Shown piece after piece: positions 27,110-39,895 of a stretch of DNA of 64,000 nucleotides (position 1 is the stretch's first letter; each line of letters opens with the position of its first letter). Under the pieces are notes generated by a model. It was not told where the DNA came from, did no database searches, and saw nothing but the letters and a program-made list of their open reading frames with translations. Origin of the DNA: Apteryx mantelli (taxonomy: Eukaryota > Chordata > Aves > Apterygiformes > Apterygidae); NCBI RefSeq assembly GCF_036417845.1, contig NC_089979.1, forward strand, positions 6,253,424 to 6,317,423. Reading direction: 5' to 3'. The position numbers and the translations under genes were made by a program.

Positions 27110-29030
27110 TTAAATATGGCTAACAGGAATGCCAATGTGATGCATTTATGGAATAATGATTAGTGTCCCTTGGAACAGACGTATCGACAGAACTGACCTT
27201 TTTCTTGTCATGAAGACATAAAATAAAGACAAGAAAAAAAAGTATTTTTTTAGCCCCCAAAGCCACCAACCTTAGGAATAGGAAGACATGATTGTCTACA
27301 TGGTCATACAGAGATAGTTGGAAACCTGATCCACTGAACTGACAAGACTCAAAACAGTGCAGCACAAGCCTGTAGTCGTGAAAGCAGTTGAGATGCAGGT
27401 GCTCAGTTAGCTAAACATCAGTGTCCTAAAGTGTAGCAGATGTCCAGCTTAAAGAGAATGATACCAGGTGAGTCATTGCCATGACTGCAAAAAGACAATT
27501 CTCTCACCGGCCTGCTGAAGAGGGAGGTGGGATCTCCAGTGCCAATGATAGGGAGAAAAGATTGGAATTAAACAGGATGAAACCTAAGATATGAGACAGT
27601 TTTGCAGGTGAAGGGAATCATCTAAACAAGCTCCACTGACTGGTGACTGAAATGGTTAGTGCTGACCTCTGGAAACAAATTCTCATTTCTTCTTCCAAAT
27701 AAGCAATACTATGACTACCTTAGACTGAATACATTAGATAAGTGTTCAGTGTCAAATCTCTGCTTACAGAGAACTGAGCTAAAGAACAATTCTAAGATCA
27801 TCTAATAGCTTTGAATCTTTTGGCTAACCAAGCCAGTTTCACAGAATGAGTAGAACGTGGATCCAAAAGTAAGTGATCCAGCTCAATAATTCTCAGGACC
27901 CTAAGATAACAGGGCACCTGTTAGATGTGGAAGAGAACTTTAGTGTGTCCTTTCTGAAATGATGCAGTTGATGTACCGTGATAGAAAGCTGTGCCTTGTC
28001 TGCTGGAGATCTTTCTTCTGTGGCCTACACAGAAGTCACTTCCCTTTGTGGTCTTTTCCCCCATTTTTGTATAATGATTGCAGATTGTACCATTAATCAG
28101 ATGCCAGAGACAACATTATGCAGAGAATATGCAAATCCATTTGTTGCGTGTAAGTGGATCACTAAGAGCAAATGGCTCAGTGAGTAGCTGACAACGGAGA
28201 GCTGAACCTAAGCAAGACACAAATTAAATTAGCTGTTAGAGGACAACTTCTTGTAGAGTATGGCTCACTATCCTTTGGTGAAAGATATATAAATGCACAG
28301 ACGGTCCATCTGGTCAGCAGCTCAGGACTGTCCCTAGGCTGCTTGGTGAGAATAACCACAGGCATAACGTGTGTGACTAATACTTTCTACTATCCCATTT
28401 GCACAGGCGACACTCTCTCACTCTGATGTCCTAGTGCCAATTATTTTGAGCTGCAGGAATGCCATTCATCTTTAGGGAATTAAAATTGCTACAAAATACC
28501 GCAATATGTCTCCTCAGCTACACAGGCTACATACTGGGCACTGCATCATATAGGAAGCTGGTGTAGAAAGCAGTGGAAAGCTTGCTTTGTGTTTTCAGAG
28601 TGCTTTGCAGCCCATGACCAAGATATAGACAAGGCAGTATTCAGCTCAGGATTGCACACCGTGATCAGCGACTTCTTTTTTTTAGCACTGGAGAACTTTC
28701 TATCAGAAATGGAAAACTCACATACATGAAGGAAAACTGCTCTTGGATCTGATTCCAAGTGTCAGGCACCCAACAGTTGACCTGACATCGCTGACAAGAG
28801 CTTGCAGTCGTCTGTGTGTGTGCAGAGAATATGGAATTAAATCAAAAGCACTCCACTGCTCAAGTTTCTCCCTGAGGTGAGAGATAACAGGAAAATTATT
28901 TGACAGGCTTTGGTTATATTAGGGGAAGTAGTGCTGAGGGTTGCTCAGATACTAAGGTGCTGAGTACCATATAAGAATCTCATACTGAATGAGATGAGAA
29001 AATAACTTGTCAGCTGGTGGGTTTATAAAA

Positions 29031-29069
29031 ATTTATTTATTTATTTATTTATTTATTATTTATTTATTA
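29031..29069. repeat. (TTTA)n microsatellite
   Basis: About nine TTTA units with one interruption. Probably length-polymorphic. Confidence 0.95.
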
Positions 29070-30009
29070 ATGCTTAAAATATATATTTTTAAACTAATTC
29101 TGACTCTGTTCACCTGTTCAACAATCCCAGGTGTGTTTCTTCCAAGTCTTTTTTTTTTTTTTAAAGTCATCTGTTGTATTTGGTTGACCAAAGAATAAAC
29201 CCTTCCTCCCTTAACAGCAAGAAACTATCTCCTCTGAAGAAAGTAAATATCACCCTAATCCAAGTGATATTTATGTTGCTGCCTTGATGAGTTTCTGAGT
29301 GAATTATGTCAGAAAGCAGCTTCAATTTCACGTGACCTGATTTACATTTATACGGAGTTACACTTCAAATGTTGACTCCTAGTACTTAATTCATACAGGT
29401 GGACCACTGTCTACCACTGGAAATCCCTCTGTCATGTATTTGTGTAGGGGAAGGGAGTCTGAGCCTGCAAGCTTGTGAGCGGATATATATATATTTGCTG
29501 CAACATCTTGTTACTTAAGAATAAGTAAAGTGAGACATTTTTAAAGCACTGAACTTAAGTAGGACAAGCCAGAAACATGACACCAGCACAGGCAGTGTCA
29601 GTGCAATTATAGTAAACAAAAAGAGAAAGAGTGCCAGAAATTACTGAATGAGCAGCTCTGGTAATAAAATAACTATGAGATGCTTCAGAGAAACGCTGTG
29701 TTCCTTGTATGCAATTGTTAAGGAATGGGAAGTTACTTTCCGAGTTTTCATGTGAGGGCTGATTGTGGTGCTTTGCAGCTCTTTTGGCACTTTTCCTCTC
29801 TAAAGCACTTTGCAAACAATAACTAATTGAGGCAGATGAAGTTATCTGTGTTCAGAATATGTTTTCGTGTTGTTACACGCTGTACATATCCCTAGAGAAA
29901 GCATGGCATAGTCACCAGCAGCAAGTCTAGTCTTTAAATACAGGACAAGCTGTTTAGAGAACAGATAGGTCTAGTCCCTTCCTACGATTCCCAGTTACAG
30001 GGGGGAAAA

Positions 30010-30205
30010 AAAAAAGAACTATGAGGATAATCAAGCACTGGAACATGTTGTCCAGAGACAGCGTGGATTCTCCATCCTTGGAGGTTTTCAAGACCTGACT
30101 GGACATGGTCCTGAGCAACCTGATCTGAATTTAGTGTTGATCCTGCTTGGAGCAGGAGGTTGGACTAGAGACCTCCTGAGGTCCCCTCCAGCCTGTGAGT
30201 CTGGA
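30010..30205 (+). mobile_element. CR1 LINE 3'-end fragment
   Basis: Sense-oriented CR1 tail with the ordered blocks aagcactggaacatgttgtc, ctccatccttggaggttttc, tgatcctgcttggagcagga, gttggactagagacctcctg and aggtcccctccagcctgtga. It lacks a clear ATTCTATG repeat at the end. It is preceded by an A-rich run near 30006-30015. The chance open frame on the opposite strand at 30088-30291 is explained by this repeat. Confidence 0.88.
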
Positions 30206-31835
30206 TGAGAAGGACCATGTCTGTCCTTGGCTTTGAAACAGCTGGGAGATGTCAACTCCATGCAACTTCCCTCTGCATCACTCAGTTTCACCCTATGAAG
30301 CAGACACTATTTTGTAGTGATTTATAGTCAGTACTGGGGTCCCCAGTAATTCCTTTAGCTGGTTAGCTTTCTGCACAAAGTGGGTTGATTTGATTAACAT
30401 TAAAAGGTAATTCAACTGAGAAACGCAGCACGCAAATAAGGTTAAGTTCTCCTTCTTACCTGTACACGTCGGTCCACACCATAAGCTTTGATGTGACCGA
30501 GTCCTGTTGCTAACGATCTTGTGTCAAATCCTGGAAGAGCACAATTTTCAGTGTTGCACTTAATGTGTCATTTCTCCCTCCCTTTCTAAGAACATTTATA
30601 GTATTTTGTCATCAATTCTCCATGACATCTTTAAGCAAAAATACCTATAGAATAAAATAATTAGCGTGTGTACAAGAATGAGCAACACAGCCATCTCCAG
30701 AAGACCCATCAATGAAAACCAGCCATTTATTGTATAAACACTATTGCTTCAAACAGAAATTCTCCTCAAAGAAATGGCATTAGCCTATTAAATGAAAAAA
30801 AATTTTTTTTTAATTGAACTTAAAGTTTGATCAACTTTCTTTAAGGATGATTGAAGCCACTCTGTAATACTGCAGAGCATAATACTTTTAAATTAAAATC
30901 TCTGCTTGCAGGAAAAAGAAAAAAGTATTAGCAGAAATGGGCAAAACACTTCCCAGTTAAGCACCAATGACTTTGCAGAAAATCTTATGATGGTCAGTTA
31001 CTAATGATATAGCTGATAGGATGAACTGTCTTCCAGCTAATGAGTGATGAGCATTAAAAGTTGGCTAAACCCCAAAGGTTTCATTTTAGTTTCTTCTTCT
31101 TTTTATAACAAGATTTTTTTCCCCAAGGTTGTTTTCATCTAACAGATCATATCTTTCATTTTATTTCCTAGAAGAAGAGATTCCATCTGCTTGCATGACA
31201 TTCCTCTTGGCTAGCATTGTCTATATGATATATTTTAATGTTTGTCTTCCAAGAGCAAGCAGAACACCTTTTCTGACTGTATCCTTACCTCTGACTTCTG
31301 AATTTTTTTCTGGTGTGTACACAGTTTTCCACCTGGGTAGCTTGAGTACCTACGCCAAACTGTGCTCTGCAAAAGTAACATCAGCTTTCATCCTTGGATC
31401 ACAAATCACTTTATAACCTTTATTTATCCTTCAAAATATCTTAAGTGCTAGCTGACTAAAAAGAGGCCAATTTGCTGAAAGTCATGCAACGCATACTTTT
31501 AAATCATTTGTTTTAACTACTGGTTATCATACTAGTGTTCATGACCAAGAAATCAGCTGCCATCCCATGTGTGAAAGGTGACTCGAGTAAAGAGAGCATG
31601 TTTTCTCTGGGCACGATGCTCTTGTTGTGATCCATGGGCACAAAATGGGAGCAGAACAAATGGTGAATCTGGCCCATATGGGCTGAGGAGTGATAAGACA
31701 TTTGGAATTCTCAGAAGCTCTAAAATTGATATAAATTTTCTGGGCACTCCAACATGTGTTTGTTTTAAATAACTATGTTGTCCAGAAATTTCCTTCTGGT
31801 ATTGCACTTGCCTGGTTTCTTAATGACTGCTGGGA

Positions 31836-31863
31836 ACTGTATATGTAAAATTTCATATACAGT
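31836..31863. repeat. Perfect 10-bp-arm palindrome
   Basis: Arms actgtatatg and catatacagt are exact reverse complements around the 8-base loop taaaattt. Intronic, with no known element attached. Confidence 0.85.
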
Positions 31864-34800
31864 GCAAACAGGCATTTATCTCACTGTTCTGTCCCCAATT
31901 TAGTGCTCCATGCCCATTTTTTTTCAGAGAGGAAGTGCCTAGTGGTTGGGAATTATTGGTTCAATGTGGGTTCAGCTCTATTTCCCTGCCTTATGCTTGA
32001 AGAAATCCAGTCTTTTGGCCAATACTGTCCACCCAGTTCTCTCACAGTTTTGCAAGGTGCGTTTTAATGCTGCTGTCTTAAAACCAAGTGACCTATGACT
32101 GTTGTTATTTGCTGGAGTGAGTGATGAGTTCTGGAAATTTCTTGATGTAGGCTTGAGCAGCCTTTTTGTTCCTCAGCTTTTATTTAAAAAAAATGGGAGT
32201 AATAATAACATCTCAGAAGGTTGTTCTTAATTAATGGTTACAGGGGTCTATGACAAGGTTCTCAGATGCTGAGGTGATTGAAAACAGTATTGTGCATGGG
32301 AAAACTATGTCCCAGAGTGTTCCTGGCCTTTATTTTTCCAGTATTTTTGTATTCAAACATTCTGAAGTCTGATTTTCAGAGGAGAAATTTCTAAACCATT
32401 TTCCAGATCCTCTTAATACGGCTTTGGTTGGAAACCCAAACTCATTATTCTTTTTTGACAGTTCATCCTGTAGACTTCTCTTGGGGTAATAACCTCTTGT
32501 GCAACTGAATAGTTTAATTCTATGGAAGCAATCAAACTGTATGGTGTATAGGCTGCAGACAAGGTGCACTTGAGATGCAATGGAAAAAAACAATTGGCCT
32601 TTGTCCTTGCATAAGTGGAGTAGAATATGCAGTATGTCTGGATGGGAGGTCATTTCAGCACTTTAATTACTTAATGTGTTTGCTGCAGCTGAAGTACATT
32701 AACGAATGCAGATCAATTTCTCCCATCAATCCACGTCCACTTTGTTACTTCAGAACATCCATTCATTTGTGGGGATAGCATCTGCCAAGAAAAGGTATTA
32801 CAAATAAAATGCAGCTGAAAAATGAACTGTTCTTTAGTAATCTCTTGTTCCCATTTGGCTATGCATGATAAATCTTTATAATGATGCCCTGCAACAAATG
32901 AGAAGTCAGTTTATAATGTGACTGTTTGGAGTGATGTCTGCAGCCAGCCAACAACAAAAATGCTGAGGATACTGCGGATTTTTAATTTGATTTTTGCAAT
33001 TTTTGCTGACCAGTTTAAAATATTCTCTTTATTTTTGATATTGCCAGGACATCCACTTCCTCCTCACAAGATAAACTTTATGAAGTGGAGAGTAATATAT
33101 TGAAATAACAGACATACTAGAATTTGAGGAAAGCGACCGGATTTGAAGATTCTCAGATAAAAGCAGCCCTGGCTTGTTCAACAACTGCATAAGGAAAGAA
33201 AGCTAAAATCCTTGACGGAAAACGTAGGGGTCTCAAGTTCTTACTTTTGACAATGAACACAATACTTAAGCATTCAGATTTTAGTAAATAAATAATTTAA
33301 TTTAAGTCAATAGTTCAAGTTACTAGTTTGGGATGAATAAGCATATTTACAGCTTGCCACCAGGTTCTGATAAAGATACACCGGTGCTCCCTACCTTGTG
33401 GAGATAATGAAAGGATAAATGCATTAGAAGGCTGAAGCGTCCCAGTAAGCTTGAAAACAGCCAAGAGCACTGTTGTTTACGCTGTGAAACTTACTGTATG
33501 TTGTTTCAAATAACATGTAAATGATGTAACTAGTTTCTAGAAGTCCCTGCTCCATGGCTTACTTTCAGATTCTGTAGCAGTGTAGTCACTTTTAACGTGC
33601 AACTTCCATGACTTTTCATAAATTCTGCAGTCTGTAAGATCATCTGACCTTTTGACACTACCTTGAATAACTTCCAGTCTCTTTTGGCTCCAAGGGCACT
33701 TGAATTGAATCGCGAAGTTGTACCGTGTTGTAACCACCATGTGAGCTTTCTGCTGCCAAATCAGCCTGAAGCCTTTTTCACCTCCACTGTGCTCTGTGAT
33801 TCACTGTGTCCCTGTGGCCAAGTTTACTCTGCCTGTGTTACATGTCCTATCTGATGAAAATGGCAGCCACAACCTAAACCCATATTAGTGTATTTGTTGA
33901 GTTTGTGAGATCTGTCTGAAGATCTAACGTTCATAACTTTTGAACATCTGCCTTTGTTCTCTCTTCTTCACAAGATAATATTGTATTTCAGCCTGAATGT
34001 ACATTCTAAGTAAAAGTGGTAAGTGTACTTATCTAGGTAAAAGTGAAGTTATTTTTTCTTCCATTATAATGAGGCATCGAATTTACAGATTCGGTCACCA
34101 TCTCAGTTTCTCTTTACACTTTCTGTGGTAGAAGGTTTGAGGAGTCCTGGCTCCCTTAGAAGAATCTTGCATGTTTGAGAAAAGAATTCGTGTATTTATC
34201 ATTAGTATTGTAAACATTGGCATGAAGATCCAGGTGGGCAGAGGAGACTGTATCTGATGGCGTTTAGTGTTACCAGACTAAATGTTTAGGTACTTTGCTT
34301 CCCAGACTGGAATCCACAAGTCCATTTTAGGCACATTTATCTCATACATAGAGAATGGAGAAAAATAGTTAGGGGAGTAGTTGCATTCTGAAATAGGATA
34401 AAGGACTAGATAAACAAGGAAATATAACTCCATAGCCCAGTGATGAGGCGAATTCCCTTATATCAGTGGAATCATCAGTTTTGTTTCTTGCTTTTGTTAA
34501 TGCTTAATATACAGTGCTGATCTGAGATCCAATTAACATTTTTATTCCATGAAAACAGGAACAGCCTCAGCAGGAATGAAAACAATGCCATATGGGTAAG
34601 CATAGACATGATAAAAGATGCGGATGATCTCAGACGTGGTGGGGAACTGGACCTGGGTATCATAACTGCAGAAGAGCGTGGCATCACTTGCTCCTCTTAA
34701 AGGATTCTGTAGAGATCTTGACTGAATAGATGTGATGTCAAAGGGCATTTGTTTTGTGGATCCTGATGGAAGATAAGTGCAAGTTTTGCTTCTAGCTGTT

Positions 34801-36149
34801 TAGGATAGAAGTCCAACTTATACCAAGAACAGATTTGTAGCCATCTTGGAGAATTTACTCATGTAAGCTCAAGTGGCTACAAACTCAAGGCATTTTGTAG
34901 CAGCTGAGATGGACACATTATTTGTCTCTATCCTTGTGTAGTTCATTACTTCTCTGATATTTTGTCAAGTGTGATTACCCTCTCCCCCAGGAGAAATTAC
35001 TGAAACATGACTTTCTGTGAATGCTTATGTGATTAATGTTAACATTTTGAGCATTAGCTCAAAAATAAAGCCAGAGAGTTAGCAGAGAGAACAGATTCAT
35101 GAGGCAGTTGGGAATGAATAGACTTCTCACCTCTTTGTAAAGAGTTCCTGCAAAGGAGAGAGGACTCATACTGACAAAAAACATTGTGAAGGTTGCAATT
35201 CGGTTGTCAATGCTACATCCATTCTACAGAAAACAAGATTTTTGTCTCCAGAGCTGTCAGGTTTGTGCCAGCACAGAGTGTACTTTTAGAAGAGAGTATT
35301 CACCCTTCCTGTAAGAAATGGAAAAATCCCTTGAGAACTGCCAACAGTTCAGTGAGAAAAATAGGTAAATTTGGATAAGATCCCACATTTTCTAATTAGT
35401 TTTATTTGTGTGGATAGAGTGGGTGGAAATAGAAATGACCCATTTCCTGAGAAAGAGTGGCAAAGAAAATCTGATGCAAAAAGTAAACATGAGAAAAAGT
35501 AGAAATGGAGGAGGAAGAGGATTTCCTTGGGGGGAGGGGGAACACTGATTTTGTCATCCACCGTCCTGGTGTGGGAAAAATGCTTCTGTAGAGATAAATG
35601 TAAAGGCTCTGTTCATTTACAGCTGCAGGAGGCAGCTATTCTTTCAAGGTTTGTGCTTTTCCAAAACCTTGAGAGAGAATAGTCAGTCAGTCTTATCTAT
35701 GGCTGTCACAAATTCACTGTCAAAATATTGATCTGGTATAGAAATCCCTTTTTTTAACATTAGAAAAAGATGATGATTGATCCTTTCTCCCCTCCCATTC
35801 CAGTGGTTTGCTCTGTGGGACGAGACTGCTCTATTCAGAGCAGTCCAAGGCAGAAGCAGTGATTCTGCTTCCCAAGAGCAGAAGTTCAGGAGTTCACTCC
35901 CTTTGATATCCCATAATGTGACATTTCTGTGGTTGGCCTTTTGTGAGGTTCATCACAGGAGACACAACCTCTAGCAGATGGGAAATGGAAGGGTCAAGCA
36001 TCTCTGCTACACGCCTCAAAAGGCAACAAAGCGCTACGGGAAAATGGGTCAACTTGTCAAATTCAGATAAGATGGAGAGAAATGTTGAAGTAACAGTTTC
36101 TTGTGGGATGGGAGATCAATCTGCTGCTAGTACTTGGTCACAGCAAGGC

Positions 36150-37215
36150 TGTTTGTGACAATCAGTCTGAAATAGTTTTCTAGCTCCTGCAGGAGTCTCT
36201 TCATCTGCTCGTTGAAATGATCAGTGTTGTCTTCTTTCGCAACAGTGCTTGTGGGGATGGCAAAGCTGAGAATTCACTATTACCTTTTGCTTCATATGGA
36301 GTTTTGGTAGATCCTCCTTCAAGTGTGCATTATCTAACCGAAGCTGGTTGATCCCAGAAGTGCATAAGTTTTGTTTTTTTTTTTCCCGTCTCTAACTGCA
36401 AATTCAGCTGCAATATGTCCTCATTTTTACTGATCCAATTACCTCTATATTGTTCTAGTTGGTCTAATAAGCTTGCAATCTCTTCCTCTTTTGTCACTCG
36501 TGTTTCCTGCTCTGCCTGTAACAGTTCCTTCAGCGCTTGATCAGAGCTGCCTTCTGCAGGTGCGCTATGCTTTGCATCATCCAATTTAGACTGTAGAACA
36601 GAGATCTGAATCAGGTTATTGTACTGTTGCTGTTGCAATGTTTCTTCATCTTGTTTTAAATTTGTTTCCATTTTCTTCATTTTCTGTAGTTGCTGTTCCA
36701 AGTAGTTTACAGTCTTTGAGACTTCACTACTGCCAATGTCTAGTTCCTCTGTCTGTGCCACTGGTTTCTCTACCTTATCACAAGTTGTATTTTCTTGATG
36801 TTTTTGCTGCTTTTCTAATAGCAATTTATTTTAATCATCCATCTTTGCTTTTAGCTCTGCTTGCTAAGATTCTGTTACATATTCTCTGGGCACTCCAGAA
36901 GTCTGTGATGTTACTCTAAGTTTTAACTGTTCTTCCAGCTTCTGAATTTCTTGCGGAAAATCATCACATTCATGTTCACTTTCTATAGCTTACTCATCCA
37001 TCAACTGCCACTCTTTTTAAAGCTGTTTTTCAAGGGCTTGAATTTGCTTTTTTAAATCAGCAGCCTCCAACAACTGCTTAGCCGGGTCCTGATTACTATG
37101 CAGCTGTTTTTCAAGTTCCACCTCCAAACTTTTCGTTTCAGAGTGCAAGTGCAATGGTGCTTTTCTGCCTGACACTGAAGCTCTAATTCCTCCTTTGATA
37201 AAAATTCCACTTACA
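36150..37215 (-). pseudogene. Antisense retrocopy-like pseudogene of a long coiled-coil protein
   Basis: Reading the minus strand gives about 1 kb of contiguous coiled-coil protein sequence, broken by in-frame stops and frameshifts. From upstream: EFLSKEELELQ (near 37170-37210), a frameshift near 37155, then ETKSLEVELEKQLHSNQD, KKQIQALEKQL and a stop (37017-37019). Stops follow after MDE, after TES and after AKMDD. Then comes a 164-codon open stretch (36330-36824) with NYLEQQLQKMKKMETNL, ISVLQSKLDDAKH, KELLQAEQETRVTKEEEIA and NEDILQLNLQLE. An A-tract near 36371-36381 shifts frame into INQLRLDNAHLKEDLPKLH, and another shift leads to NEQMKRLLQELENY. High Glu, Gln, Lys and Leu content with heptad character suggests a centrosomal or Golgi scaffold such as AKAP9, pericentrin or a golgin, but I cannot name the parent with confidence. 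No intron is visible inside it, which suggests a processed copy; a duplicated large exon is the alternative. It lies antisense to the host gene and just before the CR1 remnant. Confidence 0.75.
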
Positions 37216-38089
37216 GTTCCTAGAAGATATTTATAACAGGAGCCGAGGGCTTGCATTAATTCTGTTACAGTTTTATGGCATATCCCTTTCTCGTTTTTGT
37301 CTTAGAGTTATCCATAGTATGGAAAACAGTCAAAGAATTAATGCTGTATTTATACAAAAGCTGCACAGTTTTTGTTCCATGTTTTAGTCATGAAACCCTA
37401 ACAAGTCTCTTTGTTTCCTAATTCTTGTGTGAGTGTCTGTTTCTCATTCTGTGCTGAGATCTTAATATTGGAACAAGGAATGCTGCCACTTTTGTATTTT
37501 ATTTCTTTATTTGTACAATATAGTATGTAGCCTTGTCCTAATCTGCACCTACATCTCGTAGGTGTTACATGCATAACTAATACTTTCAGTCTGAATTGAG
37601 GATTTCATTTTCAGAAGTGCAGAACCATTGCAACACCATTCTGTTTAACAGGAAAAAGTGGAGCTGTAATACATTCTAATAACCAGACTCCAAAAGAGAG
37701 TAGTGCAAAATTCTACTCTCAAACCCACCTGAGGCATCTTAGGTTTAACTGAAATGGGTCAGAGCTTTTACATTGATTTTTCTCAGGGAAAATGTAGCTT
37801 CTAAAAAACAGATTTTTTTGAGGAAAACGTTTGTTTTCCTACTTCTGTTCCCTTAGGGTCTGTCTTCAAAGACAATGGAAATTTAAAATTAATTTTGAAT
37901 AAGTTACAAAAGTAGTAGTCTTCATTTTCATAACATTTTTGAGTGATGGTGTTTCAGACCCTCATGTGAGCCAGAGGTTTTCTGAATCAGATGGTATATG
38001 TCGGTTTTACTTGTTCATAATGTTTTTACCGAAGAAAAGAAGGGTGATGTAAACAGTAAGGGCATTGTAATCAAAAAAACAGGGCTGAA

Positions 38090-39895
38090 GAGGGCCCACT
38101 CCAAGCATATCCATATAAGCAAGTAAGTGCCTACCAGACAGAATTATGGGGATAACTCTCTTGCCCCTTCTGGGAAATCAGCATGGCTGGTGCCTGTATG
38201 GAGCATGGGGAACAAACAGGAGGAATTAGAGGTCTGTGTGCAGTTACAGGGCTGTGATCTCATTGGATCATATGAATGTGGTGAGATAGCTCATACGATT
38301 GGAGTGCTGCAATGGATGGATACAGGCTCTTTAGGAAGGATAGATCAGGAAGATGAGGAGGGAGAGCTGCCCTTGAGGCGAGAGAGCAGCGGGAAAGCAT
38401 GGGGATGGGTGAGGGGTCAGCTGAGAGCTTATGGGTCAGGATTAGAGGGGAGACCAACATGGGTGACACTGTGGTGGGCGTCTGCTACAGACCATCTGAT
38501 CAGGAAGAAGAAACAGATGATGCCTTCTTTAGACAAGTGTAAGAAGCTTCATGTTCACAGGCCCTGGTCCTCATGGGGGCTTTAACCACCCCGATAGCTG
38601 GTGGAGGGACAATACAGCAGGGCACAAGCAGTCCAGGTGGTTTCTGGAGTGTGTTGATAACAACATCCCAAAACATGTATTTGAGGAGCTGATGAGGAGG
38701 GGTGCTCTGCTGGACCTCATACTTACAAACAAGGAAGAACTAGTTGGGGATGTAAAGGCTGGGGGCAGCTTTGTCTGCAGTGATCATGAGATGGTGGAGT
38801 TCAGGATCCTGCAATGAGGGAAATAAGCAAAAGCAGGATCACAGCCTTAGTCTTTAGAATAACAGACTTTGGCCTGATTGGAAGAAAGCCGTAGGAGACG
38901 GTTCTGGAAAAAGGAGAGGACCAGGAGAACTGGTTGATTTTTAAGGACCACCTCCTCTGAGCTCAAGAATAGACCATCCAGATGAGCAGGAAAATAAGCA
39001 AAGCTGGCAGAAGGCCTGCATGGATAAACAGGAAGATTCTGACTAAACTCAAATGTAAAAAGGAAGTGTGTGAGAGGTGGAAGCAGAGATGGATGACTTG
39101 GGAGGAACATAGAGATGCTCTCTGAGCATGCAGGATTGTGGTTAGGAAAGCCAAAGTCCATCTAGCATTGAATCTGGCAAGGAACGCGAAGGACAACAAG
39201 AAAGAGTTTTACAGGTACATCAACAGCAAAAGGAAGACTAGGGAAAATATAGGCCCACTGCTGAATGGGCATGGGGCCCTGGTGACAAAGGACATGGAAA
39301 AGGTGGAGGTATTCAAGGCCTTCTTTGCTTCAGTCTTTATTGATGAGACTGACCTTCAGGTCCCAGGTCCCTGAAACCAGTGAGAAAATCCAGGGCAAGG
39401 TATACTTACCCTCAGTGGTTTAGGATCAGGTTAAGGAAAATGTAAACAAACTGGACATACACAAGTCCATGTGATTTGATGGGATGCACCCACGAGTGCT
39501 GAGGGAGTTCACTAATGTCACTGCAAGGACACACTCGATTACCTTTGAGAGGTCATGGCAATGGGGGAGGTTTGTGACAACTGGAAGAAAACGTCACCTT
39601 TATCTTTAAGAAGGGCAAGATCCCTGGGCAGGATATGAAGCAAATAATCCTGGAAACTATTTCCAGACACATGAAGTCCAAAAAAGGGAAATGTAAAGTC
39701 CTGCACCTAGGGAGGAATAAACCCATACACCAGCACATGCCGGGGCTGACTGGCTGGAAAGACGGTTTGCGGAGAAGGGACTGGGTGTCCTGGTGGACAA
39801 CAAGTTGAACAGAAGCCAGCGACGTGCCCTTGTGGCCAGGAAGGCCAACAGTGTCGTGGCCTGCATTAGGAAGATGCAACAAGCCCTTGGATCAT
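38090..39895 (+). mobile_element. CR1 LINE ORF2 remnant, RT core deleted
   Basis: Decayed non-LTR retrotransposon on the + strand. Recognisable CR1 ORF2 blocks occur in order. The endonuclease start reads MGNKQEELEVCVQLQGCDLIG near 38207-38270. A frame-shifted MDGYRLFRKDR block lies near 38315-38350. The endonuclease end, with WWRDNTAGHKQSR, LECVDNN, LLDLILTNKEELVGDVK and CSDHEMVEFRIL, lies near 38600-38812. A linker with [20 protein letters not shown] lies near 39165-39230. A post-RT block with KCKVLHLGRNKP and VDNKLN lies near 39690-39810. Several frameshifts and stops are present. The segment carrying the RT catalytic core is missing: ETISRHMKSKK runs directly and in frame into GKCKVLHLG at about 39678-39688. 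A smaller gap near 39620 removes the NYRPVSLTS-type block. No 3' UTR tail follows, so the copy is 3'-truncated. It is non-functional. Confidence 0.88.
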
